From contig JANHCV010000001.1 of the NCBI GenBank assembly GCA_025594325.1, positions 3,162,001 through 3,226,000 on the forward strand: DNA of 64,000 bases. Reading direction: 5' to 3'. Every line of letters starts with the position of its first letter. Position 1 is the first letter of the stretch. Both the position numbers and the translations under genes were made by a program. The stretch comes from Blastocladiella emersonii ATCC 22665 (Eukaryota; Blastocladiomycota; Blastocladiomycetes; Blastocladiales; Blastocladiaceae). Positions 23,101-32,481 of the stretch are shown piece by piece. The notes under the pieces are model-generated. The model was not told the origin of the DNA and ran no database searches. It saw only the letters and a list, made by a program, of their open reading frames with translations.

Positions 23101-23348
23101 GGTGCGAGACACACCGTCTCGGCGGCAGGATCCACGACCAGGGGAGACGCGGGCAACCGAGCCGCCGAAATCATTGTGGTATCCGGACCCGCGACGGCTG
23201 CGCGTGCGGCGGAAACGCCTGCCAGCGCCACCATTGCGACGAGGAGGGCGGCGAGGGCGCGACGCTGCCTTCGATGAGCGCCAGCCGGCGGTCGCTGGCA
23301 CGGGGACGCCGCGCGCGAGAGATACATGGTAGCCATAGTTGATTGCAT
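20191..23348 (-). CDS. SLP1: SUN-like ER membrane protein (SLP1/SUCO/Opt family)
   Basis: ER protein with a lumenal SUN-like domain; in yeast the Slp1-Emp65 pair protects soluble ER proteins. Two exons, 23348-21258 and 21192-20191 (GTACGC..TGTAG), give 1030 residues. The start is the ATG of MQSTMATMYLS, followed by basic residues and a signal-type hydrophobic run (ALAALLVAMVALAGVSAARA). The SUN-like region at about 295-455 starts RFNYASIDCAAAV and contains SYLLSPC, VIELCDEILVDTLVLGNYE and RYLRLEFVEHFGNQFFCPVS, including the family Cys pair. Helices (SHVEANYKVLLQYMDEYAKG) lead to a transmembrane segment at about 745-765. After it comes a Ser/Arg/Pro-rich tail of about 265 residues, longer than I expect for the family. 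Confidence 0.88.
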
Positions 23349-23648
23349 GGTGTGGTGCGGACCACGGCGGGTGCCCGGGGCGGGGAGCGGGGGCGCGCCT
23401 GATCGCGGTCCTCGGCCGCCGGCGTGGCCAGCGTGGCGCAGAAGAGCGGGACGCGCCTGCCTGCCACTTCTGTCACCACGCGGTTCCTCGTCTCCTCGCG
23501 CCTCGATCTGACTCGACATGTGATGCTGGTCAATAAATTTGCGAGCCCGACTCGATGCAACTTGATCTCTCCATGTAACTGTGCCCTGCGAGCCTACTCT
23601 TCCTGCCTTGCGCTGCGACTTGCCGCGCCGGCCACCTGTCCCTTCACC
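23349..23648. promoter_or_regulatory. Divergent promoter SLP1 / IRC20
   Basis: 300 nt between divergent starts. CATGTGATG is at 23517-23525, 169 nt before the SLP1 ATG and 124 nt before the IRC20 ATG. An open frame runs into IRC20 from upstream, but its ATG at 23649 is in the best context and begins recognisable protein sequence. Confidence 0.5.
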
Positions 23649-26600
23649 ATGGACCACTCTGTGCCCGTCACCGCCGACTTTCAAGACCAGTGCCTCGCCG
23701 ACCCCGATGTGCTTGTCCGGCTGCTCCGCGACGCACCCTCTGGTCCTACCGGCGCCGCCCCGTCGACCGCTGCGCCCGCGCTCGTGCTGAACGCTCACGC
23801 CGACTTCATTGACGCTCCGGATGCTCTGCCTCCTCCCAAGAAGCGCCGCGTTGGTGCTGCGGCCAAGAAGCGCCCGCGCACCCCGCAAGTCGCACTTCCC
23901 GACATTCGCAACGTTGCCGCGAACGAGCATGTCAACCTGCTCGTCGGCCACGTCCTCCTTGCCTTGTCGTTTGCTACGCCCACACCCGGCCGTGTCGAAC
24001 CGGTTTCGAACGACGCGTCAAGTCTGCCTCCCGTCGGTGAGCTCTCAATCGGCCTCGCAGCTCCCAACAGCTTGGCCCTCAACTATGCCGGCTTCCCGCT
24101 GCTCGTCCTGCGCCCCCCTCCGGTTTCGCGCCGGCCCGCTGGGCTCGATCTGATCTCGACGCTGGCGCAGCTCATCTCGCTCGGATCCCTACGCGTCACC
24201 TGTGCTCTTGAGCGAATCGACGCAGCGCAACCGAATTCCCCGCTCACGACCCTTGCGATTCGGCTCTCGATCCACTTCCCGAGTGGCTCGGACTGGACCG
24301 CTGGTGCTCAGGCCGAGCAGCGTGCCTTGCGCGAGGAGCTCATCGCCGCTTTGAATCCGAACCTCTTTGCCGGTTCTTCCGCTTCGTACGAGCCCGATGT
24401 CACGGCCTCGACCCTGTCCAAGCTCTTTGACCGCATCGACGCGAGCACCGACGCGACCTTTGGCGCCGTGCAGCCGCCCGACTCGCTTGTCCGAACGGAC
24501 TTGTTCCCCTTCCAGCAGCGCAGCGTCGCGTGGTGCCTTGCCCGCGAGCAGGGCCGCATCCGCGAGGAGCCCTTTCGTTCAACGCTGCTCGAGCAGGAGC
24601 GTGCGCTGCGCTTTGCTTCCTCTTCGGTCCCCGGCACGGACACGCCGCTCTGGTTCGACCGCGTCACCGCGCAAATCGCCCGCGAGCTTCCCAAGCTGGC
24701 CGAGTCGATTGTTCCCGCGCACAACGGCATTCTGGCCGACGAGATGGGGTACGTTGTGCTCGTCCATGGTCACATCCCCTCCGTTCGCGTACTAACGTTC
24801 CCGCCTCCTGCAACCAGACTCGGCAAGTCGCTTATCGTCCTGTCGCTCATGGCCCTCAACCCCTGGATCCCGCCCACCGAGCCGGCGCTGCCCGTCAACG
24901 TCGACGTCAAGGCCGAGGACGCCGACGCTCCCGCCCCCATCGCCATCAAGTCGACGCTGATCGTGAGCCCGCCCGCGCTCGTCGCGCAGTGGATCGACGA
25001 GGTGCGCAAGCACACGTCGTTCACCGTGTACCACTACCAGGGTGCCGCCAAGTGCCCTGTCGACCTCGATTTCGGCGGCTTTGACGTGGTCGTGACCTCG
25101 TTCCACACCATGAGCGCCGAGCTCGACATGGCCAAGCCCGACAGCGCGCGGTCGCGCCGCTTCGACCGCAAGTACGAGCGCACCTTCTCGCGTCTCGTCA
25201 AGACGCAGTTCTGGCGCATCGTCATGGACGAGGCCCAGATGCTCGACAACCAGCCGCGCGTCGCGCAGACGCTCGCGCAGGTCCCGCACGCCCACGCATG
25301 GTGCGTCTCAGGGACCCCCTTCTCGCGCGCGCTGCACTCGGACACGGCGGCGCTGTCGCGGTTCCTCGGCCACGCCACGCCGCCCGCCGTCCTCGCCGCC
25401 ATGCTCCGCCACGCGCCGCTCTTCGACTGGTACCTCGCCCACGTCCTGCGCCGCACCGCCAAGGCGCGCATCGCCGACGAGCTGCACCTGCCGCCACAGA
25501 CCGACACCGTGGTCCGGCTGCGGTTCGACGCCGTCGAGGCCGAGTTCTACTCGCAGCTCGTCGAGCGGCTGCGCCCCATGATCGCCGACGGGATGCTCGC
25601 GCTTCGCTCCGACAACGACACTGAGCGCGACCGCGGCCGCGCCGCGCTGTCCGGGTGCCTCTCGGTGCTGCGCCTCGCCAGCAACCACCCGCAGCTCGTC
25701 CCGCGCGCGCACACCGAGGAGAACGCCAGCCGCAACGGCGGCCGCGCGGCAGCTGCCGCCGCTAGCCACTCTGGCACGCACCACCACCACGGCGGCGGTC
25801 GCGCGGGCCACGCGCAGCACGCCGCCAACTTCAGCGTCGTGTCGGTGCTGCAGAGCATGTACGCGACGTCGGTCTCGGCCTACTACCAGTCGCACCGCGC
25901 GCGCAACGAGGCCGTGCTCCGGCTCGCGCTCGCGCACGACCAGCAGGGCGACCACGCGGGCGCGCGCGACGTGCTCGAGCGGCTGCTTGTGGACCTCGAA
26001 GCGCTGTCGGCGCTGCTCGACGAGGACTCGACCATCGCCTCCTCGGACGGCGGCGGCCACCACGACGACGGCAGCAGCGACGAGGACGCATCCCCGCTCC
26101 GCGTGTCCGTATCCGCGAGCCTGCGGCTCCACCGCATCCAGCTGCACCAGGCCAAGTTCCACCTCGCGGGCGTCGCCAACGTGCTCGGCGACGCGCACAC
26201 CGAGGAGAAGATGTACGCCGAGGCCGAGGCGATCCGCGCGCTCCTGCTCGCGCCGTCGATTGCGCCCGTCGACCGGATCCGCAACGATGCGGCCGCGGCC
26301 GAGTGGGCGGCGGCGATCCGCGAGGGGACCGTGTTCCGCCTCGAGGGCGCCGACGCGTGGACCGCGGACCTGCGGCTGCCGCCCAAGTCGCCCGAGCGCA
26401 AGCGCGAGGCTGAGGCCTCGAGTCGGTCGACGGAGCAGGGCAACGCATCGGATCTCACCAGTGTCGAGGATAGCGACGCCAAGGACCGGGCCGACGGCGA
26501 CGACGAGTCCAAGCTCGGCCCGATGACAGCGTACTCGTCCAAGGCGACCGAGGTCCTCACCACGATCCGCGCGCTGGCCGGGCTCGCGCGCGAGTGGGTG

Positions 26601-28623
26601 CCCGTCATCCTGACCACGCTCATGACCGACCTCAAGGACCCGCGCTCCGCCGCCGCCGCCATGGACGGCGAGCAGCCCGACCCGGAGCTGTCCGAGTACG
26701 ATGCGGGTCTGCGGATGCAGCACCGCGCCGAGGCGTACCTGGCGCAGCTGACGCACCTGGTCCACGACCTGCGGCACATCACCAACCGCACGGCCCCGCT
26801 CAGCATCGGACAGCTCCCCGCATCAATGAAGTCGGGCGCGCGCCGGCGCGCGCTCAAGCTGCGCGGCGAGGCGGCGCTCGAGCTCGAGGGGCTCGTGCAC
26901 CCGGACATCGAGCTCCCGCTGTTCCGCGCGCGACGCGCGATCATGGGGTCGGCGGCGGGCGTGAGCTTGACGGAGATCGAGACGCACTTCCGGCTGCTGC
27001 ACCGGCCGCCGGCGTCGGCGCCGCGGTCCAAGCTCACGCCCGCGGAGCGCGCGCGGTGCCTCGTTCTCGCGGACCGCATGCACGCCGCGACGGCCGCGGT
27101 GCTGCCCGCGATCGCCGACGTCGAGCGCATGCTCGCGTTCGCGCGCCGCCTGTTCAACGCGCGCGTCCAGTACTACCAGGACCTGCAGTCGATCTCGGAC
27201 ACGGTGCGGCTGCCTTCGCCGCCTGCGGGGGTTGACGAGGCCGGCGAGGCCGCGCGGGCCGCGGCGACGGGGAACACTGCCAAGCTCGACCGGCTTCGCG
27301 ACCAGGTAGACGTGTACGACCACGCGATCCCACCGCGCGCCGCGCGCCGCCGGTACATGCGGTTCATGACGGCGGCGTACCTCCGCACCGCCGACGGCGG
27401 CGGCGACGCCGCGCTCGATGTCGACTGCCTCATCTGCACGGAGAAGGTGGTCCAGGGGTCCATGACGCCGTGCGGCCATGTACGTTTCGATGTTTGTCGG
27501 GTTCGTCGTGGGGCGGCGGGCTGACTCGTTGCCGTGTAGATTGCGTGCCGCGAGTGTATGAAGCGGTGGCTCAGTGAGCGCGCAGCAGTACGTCATCCTC
27601 GCTGTAATGATTCGAGTGTCACGGCGGGCGGCTAACAGCGACCTCACCGCGTAGTGCCACGAGTGCCGCCAGCCGGTCCGCAGCTCGGACGTGGTCCCGA
27701 TCCTCATGTGCCGCCCCGAACCGCGGCCCGCGTCGGCGGCCACTGCTCCTGCCCCCGCTCCCGCCGACCATGACGACGACGATGAAGCGGGCCCCTCGTC
27801 TGTCCCCGCGCCTCCCACCACCGACGCGGCCACGACGGCGACCGAGTCGCTTCACGGGTGGCAGCTGACGGCGATCGAGGGCCGGTTCGGCGCGAAAGTG
27901 GACGGTGTCGTCAAGTTCATCAAGCACGTCGCGCAAGCGGCGGCAGGCCCTGGCGACGATCCCGCCAAGGTGCTCGTGTTCTCGCAGTTCGACGAGCTGC
28001 TGACGGTGATCCGGCACTCGCTCGGGCGCAACGGGCTGTCGGCGGTCCCGTTCTCGCCGGCGAACGTGGCCGCGTTCAAGAACCAGCCGGAGATCCACGC
28101 GCTCCTGCTCAACGCCAAGTCGCAGGCCGCCGGGCTCACGCTGAATGCGGCAAAGTACATTCTGAGTACGCTTCTCGCCCAGGTTTCTCTCGCTCGAGAG
28201 AGCGGCGACGGCTGACTCTCCGCGTCGTGTGTAGTGGTCGAACCCATCGCCAACGCGGCGCTCGACCGGCAGGCCATTGGCCGCGTGCACCGGATCGGCC
28301 AGGCGCACAACACGCAGATTCTGCGTTTCGTGGTCGAGGGCACCGTCGAGGAGCGCGTGCACGAGCTGCTGGCGCGCAAGTACCGCGGGACCGCGTCTGC
28401 CGCGGCCGCGGAGGAGGAGACGGCGGCGGACGAGGAGGCGCAGGTCGGCGACGACGTCAAGGCCGAGGCCACGCTCCTCGGCACGCTCGCCAAGCGCGGG
28501 TTCAGCAAGAAGTTCGAGATCGTCGGCGACGCGGACCTCGTCGAGTGCCTCCGCGGCGTGGTGCCGGAGCTTGACGCGGAGGCCGAGGGGGAGGCCATGG
28601 ACGTGGACGTGGACGAGGTGTAG
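23649..28623 (+). CDS. IRC20: SNF2-family ATPase with RING finger (IRC20/SHPRH type)
   Basis: Nuclear DNA translocase and probable E3 ubiquitin ligase. Five exons, 23649-24748, 24818-27479, 27540-27587 (48 nt), 27655-28165 and 28235-28623, give 1569 residues. Motif I (DEMGLGKS, about residue 365) spans intron 1. A DEAQ box (VMDEAQML) lies near 502. LRRTAKARIADELHLPPQTD matches the SHPRH/Irc20 branch. A long helical linker (about 600-1230) has His- and Asp-rich low complexity. A C3HC4 RING (CLICTEKVV..TPCGHIACRECMKRW..CHECRQPV, about 1237-1280) sits between the helicase lobes, as usual in this branch. The second lobe includes VLVFSQFDELLTVI and AIGRVHRIGQ. Intron 1 has a perfect TACTAAC branch site at 24790. 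Introns 2 and 3 cut the RING into three exons. Confidence 0.9.
24790..24796 (+). other. Canonical branch-point TACTAAC in IRC20 intron 1
   Basis: TACTAAC lies 21 nt before the CCAG acceptor of the 24749-24817 intron. It is identical to the yeast consensus. It is the clearest branch site in the window. Confidence 0.7.
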
Positions 28624-28633
28624 GAGAACTACC

Positions 28634-28646
28634 GGTATATATTATG
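28634..28646. terminator. TATATA-type 3' signal in 44-nt convergent spacer
   Basis: GGTATATATTATG starts 11 nt after the IRC20 stop and lies before the convergent stop of the next gene at 28668. It is an AT-rich island in GC-rich DNA. Confidence 0.35.
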
Positions 28647-28667
28647 ATTTTGGACACCCACCCTTCA

Positions 28668-30728
28668 TCACGACCCCGGTGCGGCCGCGGCGTTCGCGTT
28701 GGCCTTACGTTTCCGCGGCGACGCAGACGGCGCGCGGTCGGCCCCGCCGCCCACGACGACGGCGGGACTCGACGCGTGGCGGACGCGGGCCTCGGCCGAC
28801 GAGACGCGTGGCGGGGACGGCGGCCTCCGGGGTTCTTGCGACGCCTGCCCTCCACGCGCAGCCGCGAGGACCGACGCGATCGCGGCCGCGAGTGCGGCGA
28901 GCAGCGGCCCGGCAGGCCCATCGGCGACCTGCTGCGCGGACCACGCGGTGGCGACGGAGACGGCCGACGACGTGTGCGCGACCGAGTCGATGACGCGTCG
29001 CGTGATCCTGGACGCGCGGCGGACGGGCGCGGTGATGGCGGGGACGGCCGGGGTGCGCTCGATGACGGCGGACAGCAGAATCAGGCCGCGTGCGAGCGGG
29101 CGGGTGACGTGGCGCAGGTCGTCGCCCATCCAGCGGGCGTGGGTGACGAGGAGCACCTCGCGCACGTCGTGCAGGGCCTGGTGGCGGCCCGAGCGCGCGA
29201 GCGAGACGGCGGTCGCGGCGAGGAACGACGGGACCATGAAGAAGGCGACGAAGAGGCCGACGAGGAGGTTGGAGACGGCCGCGGGGACGAGGATGGGCAG
29301 GCGGCGCACGGCGGGCGAGGTTGAAGTTGTGCCGACCGATGGTGAGGCGGCAGCGGCGGCGCGCTGCGCGCCCTGGTACAGCAGGAACGGCTGCAGCACG
29401 GCCAGACTGATGGACGCGAGCGACAGGAGATAGTTGGTCGTGTTCGGGTTCATGTTCGGGGCCTGCTGCTGCTGGTGGTACTGTGGCGCACCAGCGCGAG
29501 CCGCCTTGCCCGCAACGGGTGTCGCTACGGCAGCGGCGGCGTGCTCCGGGTGCTGCTGCTGAGGCAGGTACGGGTAGTAGTACGCGGGCGCAGCGACCCC
29601 CATGCCGGGTGGTGGTGGCGGCACGCCCGCAACGGCGTAGTGCTGGTACGCAGCGACCGGCATGGCGGCGGATGGAGGCAGTGGTGGCGGGGTTGGCGGC
29701 GGTGGGGCCGTCGATCCGGCTGATGAGGAAGACGACGAGGGCGAGGCCGAGAGAAGCAGGGCGCGGGCCGTGGCCGAGAGGTGGTGCAGGCCGAGGGCGT
29801 GCTGCTGCTGCTCGGCGGGCGATCGCTGGTGCTGGAGCGCGGCAGCGGGCGGCGAGGACGAGCCCGCGGGGACGGCCATGGCGTGCGGGTGCGGGTGCGT
29901 GGCGAGGGTTGGCGGCGCGACAGGGACAGGGACGGGTGCCGGCACCGCGACGGGAGCGGGTGGGGCAGCGTGAAAGAGGGCAGGCGCCGACGCGTAGTGC
30001 AGCTGGTGCGGGGCCGCGTAGTGCGGGCGGTAGAGGTGCTGCGAGGCGAGCAGGCGATCCGCGGCGACGGCGGACGGGTGGTGGTGCTGCTGCTGGCGCT
30101 GATGCAGGCGGTGATGATGATGCAAGGGCGGGTCGCACGGGTACGTGTGCGGCGAGTGCTGGGGTGGCGCAAACCAGTGTGAAAGTGGCGAGGACGAGGA
30201 CGAGAGCGACGGCGACGCGGCGGCCGAGGCCGCAGTCGTTGTTGCTGGTGCCGAGGTCGGCGAGGGCACGGCGGGCCAGGCGTCGGGGACGGCGCGAGTC
30301 GAGGGCGGCCGCGGGCCGGCGGCGCCACCACCACCGCCACCAGGCTGGAACGACGCGGCCGACATGGCGTGAAAGTGGAACCACGGATTCTCGCTCGCAC
30401 TGGCCGGCTGCTGCTGTTGCTGGTGGTGGGGCGGCGGCGACGCCGACTGCGACTGCTGCGGGTGGTGCAGCATCTGCACGTGTTGCTGCATGGCGCGCGC
30501 CTTGGCCGCGTTGTCGGCGGCGGACGAGGAGGATGGCGGCGGCGACGAGGAGGCCGAGGACGGCGCGGCCGAGTGCGACGGGTACATGGCGGCGGCGGCG
30601 GGCGTCGCGGTGCGCGAGGGCGGGAACGCGAGCGGCGGCGGCGGCGGCGGCGGGGTGAGGACCGAGTCCTGGCGGTCGAGCGGCGGCGAGGCGGGCCGTC
30701 CAAAGACGCGATGCATGGCCAGTGGCAT
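28668..30728 (-). CDS. Low-complexity protein with C-terminal membrane segments, unrecognised
   Basis: A single exon of 686 residues. The open frame continues upstream, but 30728 is its first ATG (a second follows at 30716). The first 430 residues are Pro-, Ser-, Gln- and His-rich, with short homopolymers and two Gly/Ala patches. The remainder contains hydrophobic stretches (YLLSLASISLAVLQPFLLYQ; LPILVPAAVSNLLVGLFVAF; LLAALAAAIASVLAAARG) that look membrane-associated. The C terminus is basic (PRKRKANANAAAAP). I do not recognise the family. The His/Gln-rich runs are encoded by CAC/CAG-type repeats. It converges on IRC20. Confidence 0.65.
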   Translation of the reverse strand: MPLAMHRVFGRPASPPLDRQDSVLTPPPPPPPLAFPPSRTATPAAAAMYPSHSAAPSSASSSPPPSSSSAADNAAKARAMQQHVQMLHHPQQSQSASPPPHHQQQQQPASASENPWFHFHAMSAASFQPGGGGGGAAGPRPPSTRAVPDAWPAVPSPTSAPATTTAASAAASPSLSSSSSPLSHWFAPPQHSPHTYPCDPPLHHHHRLHQRQQQHHHPSAVAADRLLASQHLYRPHYAAPHQLHYASAPALFHAAPPAPVAVPAPVPVPVAPPTLATHPHPHAMAVPAGSSSPPAAALQHQRSPAEQQQHALGLHHLSATARALLLSASPSSSSSSAGSTAPPPPTPPPLPPSAAMPVAAYQHYAVAGVPPPPPGMGVAAPAYYYPYLPQQQHPEHAAAAVATPVAGKAARAGAPQYHQQQQAPNMNPNTTNYLLSLASISLAVLQPFLLYQGAQRAAAAASPSVGTTSTSPAVRRLPILVPAAVSNLLVGLFVAFFMVPSFLAATAVSLARSGRHQALHDVREVLLVTHARWMGDDLRHVTRPLARGLILLSAVIERTPAVPAITAPVRRASRITRRVIDSVAHTSSAVSVATAWSAQQVADGPAGPLLAALAAAIASVLAAARGGQASQEPRRPPSPPRVSSAEARVRHASSPAVVVGGGADRAPSASPRKRKANANAAAAPGS

Positions 30729-31189
30729 AGAAGTGGATGCGGGCAGCGAGTAGGCGAGCTCGCGAGGGTTGGGAGCGGGGAAAGGGGAGAGTGGAGCGAT
30801 GAACGAGGAGGAGGAGGAGAGCGAGCGGGCGGGGCCGAACGGGTGGTTGGTGCCGCTTGCCTCGCCTCCGCGTGCGTGCTCGGGGCGAACGGCGGTCCGC
30901 GGATCCACGCGCGCGCGAGTCTTGCCGATGCGTGCTCTTTGGCCGCGGGGAGGCGCGCTTCAGGAGGAGCCGAACCGGGCCGTCGTGCTGCCGTGCAGCG
31001 GGCGGGTCGAGGGGAGCGCGGACGGGGAGGGAGGGAGCGCGCACGCTTTATGGCGGCGGGCGCATCGCCGTCTGTTCTGCGCTCGGAGATGATGGGTGTG
31101 CATGGTTCGCCGGGTCGCCCGCGATCACGTTTCGCTGCGCGCGGGCCGGCCGGCCAGCGGTTGAAAACGGCGGCGGCGGCGCGACGCGT

Positions 31190-31303
31190 CGCACATGTGT
31201 CGCGGCTCAAGCCACGCCACCTCTGGCCAAACGCCCACCGCCCTTTTCGCCGCCCCGCGCGCGTCCCGAAGCGCGTCGCGACACGCGCTGAAAAAACACG
31301 TGG
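31190..31303 (+). repeat. Inverted repeat, left arm
   Basis: Begins at the palindrome CACATGTG (31192) and ends at AAAACACGTGGG. The first 39 nt match the reverse complement of the right arm except for one 2-nt indel. The middle is GC-rich and diverged, and the inner end is again nearly identical. Confidence 0.75.
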
Positions 31304-31597
31304 GCAGCTCTGACCAAACAAACGACGCCGCCGGGTCGCTCGCCAGCTCCCCACAAACGTAGATCGTGACGCAGGAACTCAACCCCCACCATGCAAACTT
31401 CGTGCAACGACCCTCGCCCGCCAGGCCGCGCTCGATGGCGGCCACGGTCGATCGCGCTGGCGCCGAGCCGAGCACCCCCGAACAGACTCGCGTGAGCGGT
31501 GCCCACTCGCGTCAGCTCGTAGCCCGCAGCTGCCATCAGCGCCGCTATTCCGCTCACAAAAACTCTTCCGTAGGCACAGTGGGGCCCGGCGTCCGCG

Positions 31598-31663
31598 CCC
31601 TCGCGGTGGGCACGGACGCGCGTGCACTCGCCCTCGCGGTGGGCACGGACGCGCGTGCACTCG
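31598..31663 (+). repeat. Perfect 33-bp tandem duplication
   Basis: Two identical adjacent 33-nt units, 31598-31630 and 31631-31663, each starting CCCTCGCGGTGGGCACGGAC. No third full copy follows. Confidence 0.85.
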
Positions 31664-32108
31664 CCCCCATGGTGCGCTCGCGCCCCGCGCGTACCCAGGC
31701 GCGCGCGCGTGCGGTTGCTCGCCAGGACTGGCGCCCCACAAAATCCTCTGCGCGCTCTCGGACTCAATGTACACTCTCTAACCATGAAACCACACGAGTG
31801 AACTGGAAACGCCCGCTGGCTCGCGCCCTGCACCTGCGACTCGGGCTTCTTGGCCCGTACTGTTGATCGGGGTGTGGCTAGACTGAGCCTCATACCCGCT
31901 TTTACTCGCGAAGTCCTTGTCCGTGTCTCTCTCATCCAGCAGGTGTGATCGCGCGGAGTACAGCTTTTGCGTGTTGTACACGCGACAGTCCTTACTGTAG
32001 CTGCGTGTGTACTCGAAAATCCACATACTTGACGTGTTACGCAATTTTCCGGCGAGGGTTAATTTTTTTTCTCGCGCGTGAAGTCGCCGCCGCCGCCGTG
32101 TTGAGCCG

Positions 32109-32234
32109 CCACGTGTTTTTTCGGCGCGTGTCGCGTCGCGTCGCGTCGCGCGTTTTGGGCGTGGGCGGTGAGGAGTGGCGGCGGTGGGCGATTGGCCAGA
32201 GGTGGCGTGGCTTGAGCCGCGACACACATGTGGG
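32109..32234 (-). repeat. Inverted repeat, right arm
   Basis: Reverse-complement counterpart of 31190-31303, from CCACGTGTTTTTTCGG at the inner end to CACATGTG (32225-32232) at the outer end. It contains an internal GTCGC pentamer array at about 32130-32151 that is shorter in the left arm. Confidence 0.75.
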
Positions 32235-32481
32235 CGAGGCGCGGCGCGTGCCGCGCGGGTGGGGCTCCCCTCTCGCCTCGGCCTCGGCCTCTCCCGCTCC
32301 CCGACCTCTCCGACCCGAACCAACAAGCTCATGGGGTTCCCATTCGAGTGTAGTGGTAGAATCCAGAGTACAGATACAGCAGAGGGAGCGACAGGGAGGG
32401 GGGCGGGGGAGGGTAAGCAGGTGGCGCGAGAAATCTAGAGCGATTGGTGGTGTACAGGGGGGATCGTCATCAGGTTGCGCA

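Larger units (their letters stand above)
30729..32481. other. 1.75-kb gene-free island with inverted repeat
   Basis: No open frame here resembles a protein. Between the start of the poly-Q gene and the stop of the LIM gene lie a purine-rich stretch (30729-30830), two arms of a diverged inverted repeat (31190-31303 and 32109-32234), a perfect 33-bp tandem duplication, and relatively AT-rich sequence at 31740-32080. No tRNA-like B box was seen. Confidence 0.6.

Noticed and set aside
23424-23648. 75-codon N-terminal extension of IRC20
   Set aside because: The extension has no conserved sequence, overlaps the divergent promoter, and the ATG at 23649 has a much better context.
30729-30908. 60-residue extension of the poly-Q gene from a GTG codon
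   Set aside because: No ATG occurs in the extension. The first ATG is at 30728.
31320-32100. tRNA or snRNA gene in the gene-free island
   Set aside because: I looked for a GGTTCGA-type B box with a matching A box and for cloverleaf arms and found none. A covariance-model scan would be needed to exclude an unusual ncRNA.
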